Assembly (NCBI GenBank): GCA_015661795.1
Contig: DQVJ01000141.1
Span: forward strand, 1-5,391
Direction: 5' to 3'
DNA: 5,391 nt
Source: Sulfurovum sp.
Lineage (GTDB): Bacteria; Campylobacterota; Campylobacteria; Campylobacterales; Sulfurovaceae
In this document: one piece after another, positions 1-5,076 of the stretch
Numbering within the stretch: the stretch's first letter is position 1
How the letters are laid out: the number at the start of each line of letters is the position of its first letter
Made by a program: the position numbers and the translations under genes
Notes under the pieces: generated by a model
The model's database searches: none
Told to the model about the DNA's origin: nothing
Seen by the model: the letters and a program-made list of their open reading frames with translations, nothing else

Positions 1-407
1 GTTGTTACTATATACGCTTCATCCACTTGATGTTCATGCATGAGTCCATACATTTCGCGTATGACTTTTATGGTTACAAAGGCATCTTCATACCGTTTGC
101 ATTGCACAATAGCAGAAATATCTTTTTTGCTAAAAGATTTTTTATACATCCATATATCCACTCCACCATCTGCACCTTTTTTTTCATTTCCTTGTACTTT
201 CCATCCCATTTTTGAAAAAAGTTCCATTGTTAACAGTTCAAAATCATCCCATGAAAGGTATTTAAGTTTTTTGAGTGTTCTATTTTTTTTAAGTAAGCTT
301 TTGTTTTGAAAACTTTTCCATCCCTTTCTAAGCTTATACAGAAATACCAATAAAAATAGTATCAATAATACAAAAGATTCTAGTTGGCTTACAGTATAAT
401 TTATCAT
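1..407 (-). CDS. Membrane-anchored Mrr-like restriction endonuclease domain protein, C-terminal part beyond the window
   Basis: This open frame begins with ATG at 407 and is still open at the left edge, giving 135 full codons. Residues about 8-26 form one hydrophobic segment (VLLILFLLVFLY is its core) followed by a very basic stretch, so the protein is probably tethered to the inner membrane with its nuclease domain in the cytoplasm. From about residue 52 it matches the Mrr catalytic fold (PD-(D/E)xK): SWDDFELL, MELFSKMGW, then GADGGVDIW with Asp84, and VQCKRY with Gln102 and Lys104 as the Q-x-K pair. VIREMYGLM follows, as is usual in the family, and the visible part ends in the AYIVT strand. 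Family members cut DNA, often modified DNA; the substrate here is unknown. An in-frame TGA lies at 459-461 with no ATG, GTG or TTG between it and 407, so the start is well fixed. No Shine-Dalgarno sequence precedes it. Family assignment is strong; the role (restriction or other DNA processing) is inferred. Confidence 0.85.
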   Translation of the reverse strand, partial: MINYTVSQLESFVLLILFLLVFLYKLRKGWKSFQNKSLLKKNRTLKKLKYLSWDDFELLTMELFSKMGWKVQGNEKKGADGGVDIWMYKKSFSKKDISAIVQCKRYEDAFVTIKVIREMYGLMHEHQVDEAYIVT

Positions 408-413
408 AATGCT

Positions 414-419
414 ATTATA
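414..419 (-). promoter_or_regulatory. Candidate -10 box for the Mrr-like gene, giving a possibly leaderless mRNA
   Basis: The minus strand reads TATAAT here, a perfect sigma-70 -10 hexamer. With the usual spacing the first transcribed base would be 407, the A of the ATG, leaving no 5' leader. No convincing -35 is seen, which is normal in Campylobacterota. The box lies inside a small inverted repeat, ATAAT-GCT-ATTAT at 406-418. Read-through from slyD is the alternative source of transcript. Confidence 0.5.
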
Positions 420-499
420 GTTGGAATTTGTGAGAAGTTGTAAAAATATGCTAAATTGTCACATTTTTACAAAAAAATGTTATGTGTCATTTTAGTGAG

Positions 500-517
500 T
501 ATTTGATATATCAAATA
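500..517. repeat. 18-bp perfect palindrome in the slyD / nuclease spacer
   Basis: TATTTGATATATCAAATA is identical to its own reverse complement. It lies 80 bp upstream of the candidate nuclease -10 box and 80 bp beyond the slyD stop. It could be a binding site for a dimeric regulator. It is not GC-rich and has no T-run suited to an intrinsic terminator. No function is demonstrated. Confidence 0.6.
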
Positions 518-519
518 GG

Positions 520-556
520 TTGAAAGCCTACTTATGGAAATAAGCTTTCAAAAAGC
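520..556 (-). other. Hairpin-forming sequence downstream of slyD
   Basis: TTGAAAGC at 520-527 is complementary to GCTTTCAA at 544-551. An inner CTTA/TAAG pair (531-534 with 541-544) can lengthen the stem if 527-530 is bulged. In slyD mRNA this would form about 45-75 nt after the stop codon. The central GCTTT can instead pair with AAAGC at 552-556, so two hairpins compete. No U-tract follows on the minus strand, so it is not a classical terminator; it may be an mRNA 3' structure. Confidence 0.4.
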
Positions 557-597
557 GTATCAATTCTTTTAAAAAAATAATACTAAATCAAGTGCGA

Positions 598-1113
598 TTA
601 GTGACAACCACACCCTGTTCCACATGAACCACCAGATGCAGGTTCTCCACCTACAACACCAGATGAAACCTCATCTGCAGTTGCTTCTCTAGCACTTAGT
701 ACTGTTACCGAGAACATTAAATCTTTACCAGCAAGTGGGTGGTTAAAGTCAACTTGTACTTCTTTATCATCAAATGATTTTACAATCACCTGAGTTTGTT
801 GACCATTTTCACCTTGACCATACAATGTCATACCTTCAACAAGATCAACACCTTCGAACTGCTCTTTTGGAAGTGTTTGCATTGCTTCTGGATTTACATC
901 ACCATATGCATCTGCAGCTTTTACAATAATGTCTCCACTTTCACCTTGAGTCATACCTACAAGTGCATTTTCTAAACCAGGGATAATTTGACCTTTACCG
1001 ATAATAAACTCTAATGGTTGTCCACCTTTGTTACTATCTACAACATCTGTTGTACCTGCTTCTTTTACTTCATATTCTATACCTACTACACAATTTTCAT
1101 TTGTAACTGTCAT
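598..1113 (-). CDS. slyD: SlyD-like FKBP-type peptidyl-prolyl cis-trans isomerase
   Basis: This 171-residue cytoplasmic protein should catalyse cis-trans isomerisation of prolyl bonds and act as a folding chaperone. The split FKBP domain is visible: strands at about 8-70 with QPLEFIIGKGQIIPGLE (32-48), DAYGDVNPE at 68-76, an inserted insert-in-flap (IF) chaperone segment at about 76-122, and the return to the FKBP fold with NHPLAGKDLMFSVTVL at 124-139. This order is diagnostic of the SlyD branch. The C-terminus is a Gly/Ser-rich tail ending in Cys164, Cys168, Cys170 and His171, a short version of the metal-binding tail that in E. coli SlyD handles nickel. The start has AGGA at 1121-1124, seven bases before the ATG. 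The gene follows proA on the same strand after 63 bp without a clear terminator, so it may be co-transcribed or use its own weak promoter. Identification is firm; nickel handling is inferred. Confidence 0.93.
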   Translation of the reverse strand: MTVTNENCVVGIEYEVKEAGTTDVVDSNKGGQPLEFIIGKGQIIPGLENALVGMTQGESGDIIVKAADAYGDVNPEAMQTLPKEQFEGVDLVEGMTLYGQGENGQQTQVIVKSFDDKEVQVDFNHPLAGKDLMFSVTVLSAREATADEVSSGVVGGEPASGGSCGTGCGCH

Positions 1114-1140
1114 GTTTTGTTCCTATATTTAATTTTTCTT

Positions 1141-1146
1141 ATTCTA
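1141..1146 (-). promoter_or_regulatory. Weak candidate -10 box for slyD
   Basis: The minus strand reads TAGAAT here, the same hexamer as in the better proA candidate. It would start transcription near 1134, giving a 5' leader of about 20 nt that contains the AGGA site. There is no TG extension and no recognisable -35, so read-through from proA is at least as likely. Confidence 0.3.
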
Positions 1147-1176
1147 GCTAATCAAACTTTACTGAGGCTTAGACCT

Positions 1177-2409
1177 TTATCGAACCTCTCCATTGCCATA
1201 TATTTTGTATTTATAGGTAGTAAGTTCGCTAACCCCCATCGGTCCTCTTGCATGAAGTTTATTTGTACTGATACCCACTTCAGCACCAAAACCAAACTCT
1301 CCACCATCTGTAAATTGGGTAGAAGCATTGAGATACACACAAGCTGCATCTACAGCATTTAAAAAGTGTTCTGCTGTTGTATAATTCTCTGTGATAATAG
1401 CTTCTGAATGTTGAGAACCATACTGCTCTATATGTGTGATAGCACCTTCCACTCCTTCCACTACTCTAATCGTTAAGATATTATCCAAATACTCGGTGGC
1501 ATAGTCTTCTACAGTGGCAACATCCGCTTCTATAATTTCTACTGTTCTCTCACACCCACGTATCCGCGTACCTTGTTCATCATAGGCTTCCTTAATTTTT
1601 GGCAGTATTTCTGCTACTATGGCTTCATCTATAAGTAAAGTCTCTAATGATCCACAAATCCCTGTCCTTCGACACTTTGCGTTGATGACAATAGCAAGTG
1701 CTTTATCAAAATCTGCATCTTCATCTATATAGGTATGACAAAGTCCTTTATCATGTTTGACCACAGGTACTGTAGCATTTGAAGATACATATTTAATGAG
1801 TGCTTCTCCACCGCGTGGGACTATGAGATCCACGTATGCATCCTGTTTGATAAGTTTTGCGACCCCTTCACGTGATGAATCTGGCAAAAGTGCAATGGCA
1901 GCTTCTGGTAAATTATGGGCTTTGAGCACTCCTTGTAAGACTGAGGCAATGGCTTTATTTGAATATTCTGCCTCCTTGCCCCCTTTGAGTATGGCAACAT
2001 TTCCACTCTTAAAACAAAGTGCACCTACATCTGCAGTGACATTAGGACGTGATTCATAAATGACCCCAATCACTCCAATAGGTACAGAAACTTTTTCTAT
2101 CTTAAACCCGGCATCAGCATACCAGCCATCCAACACTCGTCCTACTGGCTCTTTTAATGCAGCTATCTCTTCTATAGCCTTTGCCATACCTTCTACTCTA
2201 CCCTCATCTAAAAGCAAACGGTCTTTCAATGCATCGCTAAGGTTATTCACCTCCGCTGCTGCCATATCCAATGTATTGGCTTCAAGTATTTCTGGCATAT
2301 TCTCACGTAAGCCTTGTGCCATAGCCTTCAGTATACTATTCTTATCCGTACCACTCAAAGTAGAGAGTACTCTACTGGAAGTTTTTGCTTCTTGTAAAAA
2401 TGTTTCCAT
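1177..2409 (-). CDS. proA: Gamma-glutamyl phosphate reductase (glutamate-5-semialdehyde dehydrogenase)
   Basis: The 410-residue product reduces gamma-glutamyl phosphate to glutamate-5-semialdehyde with NADPH, the second step of proline synthesis from glutamate. Its length is typical of ProA. Recognisable segments run in order: VPIGVIGVIYESRPNVT at 109-125, the nucleotide-binding region KSGNVAILKGGKEA at 134-147, VPRGGEALI at 198-205, HDKGLCHTYID at 219-229, the catalytic-cysteine segment NAKCRRTGICGSLETLL (243-259, Cys252 the likely nucleophile), HSEAIIT at 334-340, and the C-terminal signature running from NASTQFTDGGEFGFG (361-375) to KLHARGPMG (384-392). The NAK-x-RRTGIC form replaces the E. 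coli-type NAKTQRPSTC but keeps the cysteine. AGGA at 2420-2423 lies ten bases before the ATG. It is divergent from the cyclase gene and probably first in a unit with slyD. The partner kinase gene proB is not in the window, while proC is about 1.3 kb away on the other strand. Confidence 0.97.
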   Translation of the reverse strand: METFLQEAKTSSRVLSTLSGTDKNSILKAMAQGLRENMPEILEANTLDMAAAEVNNLSDALKDRLLLDEGRVEGMAKAIEEIAALKEPVGRVLDGWYADAGFKIEKVSVPIGVIGVIYESRPNVTADVGALCFKSGNVAILKGGKEAEYSNKAIASVLQGVLKAHNLPEAAIALLPDSSREGVAKLIKQDAYVDLIVPRGGEALIKYVSSNATVPVVKHDKGLCHTYIDEDADFDKALAIVINAKCRRTGICGSLETLLIDEAIVAEILPKIKEAYDEQGTRIRGCERTVEIIEADVATVEDYATEYLDNILTIRVVEGVEGAITHIEQYGSQHSEAIITENYTTAEHFLNAVDAACVYLNASTQFTDGGEFGFGAEVGISTNKLHARGPMGVSELTTYKYKIYGNGEVR

Positions 2410-2440
2410 ATGTATATATTCCTAGTCTATAAATGTAACT

Positions 2441-2449
2441 ATTCTAACA
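2441..2449 (-). promoter_or_regulatory. Extended -10 promoter of proA
   Basis: The minus strand reads TGTTAGAAT, matching the extended -10 pattern TGnTAnAAT. Transcription would start near 2434, giving a 25-nt leader that contains the AGGA site at 2420-2423. No -35 hexamer is evident at the expected distance. Confidence 0.5.
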
Positions 2450-2452
2450 AAT

Positions 2453-2485
2453 ATATACTAACATTCTTATAAATACACAGTTACC
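2453..2485. repeat. Direct repeat, copy 1, in the proA / cyclase spacer
   Basis: This copy contains ATATACTAA at 2453-2461, TTATAAATAC at 2467-2476 and TTAC at 2481-2484. All three blocks recur in the same order and nearly the same spacing 65-68 bp downstream. It lies just upstream of the proA candidate promoter. The copies could be paired regulator sites or the trace of a small duplication, although the AT-richness of the region weakens the case. Confidence 0.5.
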
Positions 2486-2495
2486 AAATATATTT

Positions 2496-2504
2496 TGCTA
2501 TGAT
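2496..2504 (+). promoter_or_regulatory. Candidate extended -10 promoter of the diguanylate cyclase gene
   Basis: TGCTATGAT matches TGnTATAAT at all but one position. Transcription would begin near 2511 and give a leader of about 91 nt. Other AT-rich hexamers in the spacer, such as TATACT at 2522-2527, could also serve, so the exact start is uncertain. Confidence 0.4.
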
Positions 2505-2520
2505 ATATTTTTTATACATA

Positions 2521-2549
2521 ATATACTAATATTATAAATACTTAATTAC
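2521..2549. repeat. Direct repeat, copy 2, in the proA / cyclase spacer
   Basis: This copy contains ATATACTAA at 2521-2529, TTATAAATAC at 2532-2541 and TTAC at 2546-2549, aligning with copy 1 apart from a 3-base deletion and a few substitutions. It would fall inside the cyclase 5' leader if the 2496-2504 promoter is right. ATATACTA alone occurs a third time at 2556-2563. Confidence 0.5.
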
Positions 2550-2601
2550 GAAAAAATATACTAGGCTACCAGCTAAGCTATGAAAAGCACAGGAGTATCA
2601 T

Positions 2602-3651
2602 ATGACAAGTTTAGACTATGAAGCGTTGCTAAAAGAAAATCAAGCATTAAAATATAGGATTAGTCAATTTAAGAACTTACTTGATTCTATCCCAGACCCT
2701 GTATTTATGAAAGATGAAAATCTTCGCTGGATTTATGGAAATCCTGTCATTTTGAATCTCTATAATATTGACAAAAACAACTATATTGGTAAAACTGAAG
2801 ATCAGCTCTTGCCCGAAGAGTTTGCAGAATCCTGTATGGAAAGTGACAGACAAGCTGTTGCAAAACGCACTATTAGTAAATCTGAAGAACAAGCACGTGA
2901 CAGCGATGGTGAACTTCATTACTATGAAGTCTTTAAAGTACCTTCTTATAATGAATCTGACGGTAAATTTAATGGTCTAATAGGTGTTGGTCGTGATATC
3001 ACTGAACGTAAACTTGTACAAGAAGCATTGGAAACAGAAAACCGTATACGTAAAGAGCATGAAGAAAGTTTGGCTCATTTAACTGAAACCTTGGAACAAC
3101 AAGTTATAGATAGAACTATGGAGCTTGAAAGTGAAAAAGAAAGAGCTGAACGTTTAGCGTATACCGATACATTAACAGGATTAAATAACAGGCGTGCATT
3201 TTATCAAAACAGTTACAAAGTTGATCAACAAGCAAGACAAACACTTTCTACCTATGCTGTTATTGCATTAGATATTGATAATTTTAAAGGAATAAATGAT
3301 ACATATGGCCATGCCATTGGAGATGAAGTTCTTCAGAGTTTAGCCGAAATTATTACTAAAATGCTTGGTATTTCAGATGTTCATGGGCGTATCGGAGGAG
3401 ATGAATTTACTATCACTCTCTATGATACTTCTCTTGATGATGCCATAGCGTTGGCTCAAAATATGTGTTCAGAGATATCTAATATATCATTACAGAAAAA
3501 TAACAATGATATACCAGTTACAGCAAGTTTTGGTGTTTCAGAATACCATATAAGTTCTACTTCTTTTGAAGAAATTTTAGCCAAAGCAGATGAAGCACTA
3601 TATCAGGCAAAAACATCAGGACGAAATAAAGTGATATCAAAAGTCTCTTAA
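2602..3651 (+). CDS. PAS-GGDEF diguanylate cyclase, cytoplasmic
   Basis: The 349-residue protein should condense two GTP into the second messenger c-di-GMP. After a short N-terminal helix, a PAS sensor domain spans about 22-136, from FKNLLDSIPDPVFMKDENLR to GLIGVGRDITERK. A charged coiled-coil signalling helix follows (about 137-186), then a complete GGDEF domain from TDTLTGLNNRRAF (188-200). Metal and substrate residues are present: Asp224 in ALDIDNFK, the IND segment, GHAIGD (236-241), the GGDEF motif at 265-269, and ADEALYQAKTSGRN at 329-342. There are no membrane segments and no EAL domain, so it is a soluble synthase. The inhibitory I-site would lie at 256-259, but reads GISD, so the usual Arg of RxxD is missing. 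The start has AGGAG at 2591-2595, six bases before the ATG. The PAS ligand is unknown. proC follows after 87 bp from its own promoter. Confidence 0.95.
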   Translation: MTSLDYEALLKENQALKYRISQFKNLLDSIPDPVFMKDENLRWIYGNPVILNLYNIDKNNYIGKTEDQLLPEEFAESCMESDRQAVAKRTISKSEEQARDSDGELHYYEVFKVPSYNESDGKFNGLIGVGRDITERKLVQEALETENRIRKEHEESLAHLTETLEQQVIDRTMELESEKERAERLAYTDTLTGLNNRRAFYQNSYKVDQQARQTLSTYAVIALDIDNFKGINDTYGHAIGDEVLQSLAEIITKMLGISDVHGRIGGDEFTITLYDTSLDDAIALAQNMCSEISNISLQKNNNDIPVTASFGVSEYHISSTSFEEILAKADEALYQAKTSGRNKVISKVS

Positions 3652-3670
3652 GTTTCGCATGTATATCACA

Positions 3671-3698
3671 TTGATATAACAGAAATTCTTGTTATAAT
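3671..3698 (+). promoter_or_regulatory. Sigma-70 promoter of proC
   Basis: TTGATA at 3671-3676 (five of six bases of TTGACA) is followed by 16 bp and a perfect TATAAT at 3693-3698, which is also preceded by the TG of an extended -10 (3690-3691). This is the best promoter in the window. Transcription would start near 3705, giving a leader of about 34 nt. Confidence 0.75.
3675..3696. promoter_or_regulatory. Inverted repeat overlapping the proC promoter, possible operator
   Basis: TATAACA at 3675-3681 and TGTTATA at 3690-3696 are perfect inverted copies separated by 8 bp. They cover the end of the -35, the spacer and most of the -10, which is where a repressor would block RNA polymerase. Part of the right arm is fixed by the -10 consensus, so chance symmetry is possible. 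Confidence 0.4.
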
Positions 3699-3738
3699 TA
3701 CTGTAAATGAGCGAACAAAAGTAATAAAGTGGGACAAG

Positions 3739-4503
3739 ATGCAAACAATCACATTTATCGGTAATGGAAATATGGCACTTAGTATTGCCAAAGGTCTTCA
3801 GGAAAAATACAATATAGAAGTTGTAGGACGTAACAAAAAAAGTCTTGACATTTTTGAGAAAAGTCTTGGCATAAAAATAGATAAATATCTTCTCTCTGAC
3901 TTTGATATGACACATAAAACCATCATTTTATGTGTCAAACCTGCAAACATAGAAGAAGTTGGAAAACTGCTTCAAGGTAAGGCAGATTTACTCATCTCTG
4001 TTTTAGCTGGAACACCCCTACAAACCATCAAAAAACATTTAAAACCAAAAAATATTATACGCAGTATGCCAAATCTTGCTGCCAGTGTAGGACAATCCAT
4101 GACAACACTTACAGGTGACCTAAAAGCCAAAGATGAGGCCATCGCGATTTTAAATTCTATAGGAGAAACCCTTTGGCTCTCTTCTGAAAAAGAGATAGAC
4201 ATTGCAACAGCATTAGCAGGGTCTGGTCCTGCTTATCTGGCACTTATAGCTGAGGCCTTAGCAGATGGTGCAGTGAAACAGGGGTTAAAAAGAGAAGATG
4301 CTATGGTGACTATGCGAGGATTATTCTCTGGATTTTCTGCACTCATACAAGAGACCCATCCTTCTTTACTTAAAGACAGTGTGATGAGTCCAGGGGGAAC
4401 TACTGCTGCTGGATATGGAGCACTTGAAGAGGGGAATGTTCGTGCCGCATGTATTGCTGCTATCGAAAAGGCCTATACAAAAGCCAAAGAGTTAGCATCC
4501 TAA
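3739..4503 (+). CDS. proC: Pyrroline-5-carboxylate reductase
   Basis: The 254-residue enzyme reduces 1-pyrroline-5-carboxylate to L-proline with NAD(P)H, the last step of proline synthesis. The N-terminal Rossmann motif FIGNGNMA is at 6-13 and strand two ends in VVGRNKKSL (28-36), where Arg31 would suit the NADP phosphate. The family markers follow in order: CVKPAN (65-70), SVLAGTPL (87-94), RSMPNLAASVGQ (108-119), the ALAGSGPAYLALIAEALADG segment at 158-177 and SPGGTTAAG at 217-225. Length is typical, slightly short, and nothing is missing. The ribosome-binding site is weak: GGGA at 3731-3734, four bases before the ATG. It has its own strong promoter and so need not depend on the upstream cyclase gene. 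proA is nearby on the other strand; the two are not in one operon here. Identification is secure; cofactor preference is inferred. Confidence 0.97.
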   Translation: MQTITFIGNGNMALSIAKGLQEKYNIEVVGRNKKSLDIFEKSLGIKIDKYLLSDFDMTHKTIILCVKPANIEEVGKLLQGKADLLISVLAGTPLQTIKKHLKPKNIIRSMPNLAASVGQSMTTLTGDLKAKDEAIAILNSIGETLWLSSEKEIDIATALAGSGPAYLALIAEALADGAVKQGLKREDAMVTMRGLFSGFSALIQETHPSLLKDSVMSPGGTTAAGYGALEEGNVRAACIAAIEKAYTKAKELAS

Positions 4504-4560
4504 ACTACTTACATACATAATCAGTTAAAAATAAACGTGCGTGATTAGACGATGTTCTAT

Positions 4561-4582
4561 TGACATTTATCAAGTGACATTT
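4561..4582. repeat. Two TGACATTT direct repeats upstream of the hemerythrin gene
   Basis: TGACATTT occurs at 4561-4568 and again at 4575-4582, 14 bp apart, with a looser TCACATTTTT at 4583-4592. The second copy overlaps the candidate -35 of the hemerythrin promoter. The first includes most of a perfect TTGACA (4560-4565) that is too far from the -10 to serve it. This could be a regulator site, or T-tract periodicity typical of promoters in this group. Confidence 0.35.
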
Positions 4583-4601
4583 TCACATTTTTGTTTACAA
4601 T
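4574..4601 (+). promoter_or_regulatory. Candidate promoter of the bacteriohemerythrin gene
   Basis: GTGACA at 4574-4579, a 16-bp spacer and TACAAT at 4596-4601 form a reasonable sigma-70 promoter. Transcription would start near 4608, leaving about 15 nt of leader, just enough to contain AGGA at 4613-4616. The remainder of the 119-bp proC-hemerythrin spacer shows no clear terminator. Confidence 0.5.
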
Positions 4602-4622
4602 AGAGAATAAAAAGGATTACCT

Positions 4623-5057
4623 ATGGCACTACTTTATGCAGAACAAGTTGAATACCTAGATGTAGAAGAGATGCAAGAGACACATGAAGAAGAAATAAAA
4701 ATCTTAAACGAGGTAGATAAACTTGCTATTCAGTACAGCATGGACAAATCAAAACTCAGCCAATTGGAAGCAAAGATAGACGAATACCTCAAACATGTAA
4801 AAGAACACTTTTCCAACGAAGAGCGTCTTATGAAAAAATATAATTTTCCTTCGTATGAAATGCATAAAATGGCACATGATATGTTTTTGATGGATATTGG
4901 CATCACTATCAAACAGTGGAGAAAGTTTGGTGATATAAATAAAGTGATCAATTTTATCCGTAAATCTCCAGAATGGATAGTTCTGCATATCAACACAGTA
5001 GATGCGCCAACAGCTGCATATATAGCCAAACGAATGGAAGATGAAGCAAGAAAGTAA
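4623..5057 (+). CDS. Single-domain bacteriohemerythrin
   Basis: The 144-residue, mainly helical cytoplasmic protein binds O2 at a non-haem di-iron centre. All seven classical ligands can be placed: His21 in QETHEEE; His62 and Glu66 in HFSNEE (HxxxE); His81 and His85 in HKMAH (HxxxH); His122 and Asp127 in HINTVD (HxxxxD). The helix-loop phrasing, with LMKKYNFPSYEMH before the HxxxH and WIVLH before the last pair, is typical. There is no signal peptide, membrane segment or fused signalling domain. Family relatives in Campylobacter (HerA/HerB) protect oxygen-labile Fe-S enzymes, and others store or deliver O2; a similar role in a microaerophile is likely but inferred. AGGA at 4613-4616 lies six bases before the ATG. 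It follows proC but has its own promoter, and it converges on the transpeptidase gene with a 19-bp gap. Confidence 0.95.
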   Translation: MALLYAEQVEYLDVEEMQETHEEEIKILNEVDKLAIQYSMDKSKLSQLEAKIDEYLKHVKEHFSNEERLMKKYNFPSYEMHKMAHDMFLMDIGITIKQWRKFGDINKVINFIRKSPEWIVLHINTVDAPTAAYIAKRMEDEARK

Positions 5058-5076
5058 GATATATCAATCCAAAAAA

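Noticed and set aside
27..309. Plus-strand open frames at the left end (27-215 and 40-309).
   Set aside because: They lie antisense to the Mrr-like gene, whose minus-strand frame contains recognisable catalytic motifs and stays open to the edge.
461..480. ACATTTTT-acaa-AAAAATGT inverted repeat as a possible terminator.
   Set aside because: It is entirely A/T apart from one C/G pair at each end, so the stem would be weak; in DNA this composition such symmetry is easily random.
2562..2580. On the minus strand, TAGCTTAGCTGGTAGCCTA resembles the D-arm of a tRNA (box A-like).
   Set aside because: There is no matching acceptor stem, anticodon arm or T-arm around it; it is probably a chance match, built partly from a tandem AGCTA repeat before the cyclase ribosome-binding site.
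2505..2601. The leader of the diguanylate cyclase gene was examined as a possible c-di-GMP riboswitch.
   Set aside because: It is mostly AT-rich repeat sequence and lacks the conserved GC-rich helices and tetraloop receptor of c-di-GMP-I or the compact core of c-di-GMP-II.
5058..5076. Bidirectional terminator between the convergent hemerythrin and transpeptidase genes.
   Set aside because: The 19-bp gap holds only GATATATC (5058-5065) and an A-run, with no stable stem. The shared GATATATC core with the 18-bp palindrome at 500-517 was also judged chance.
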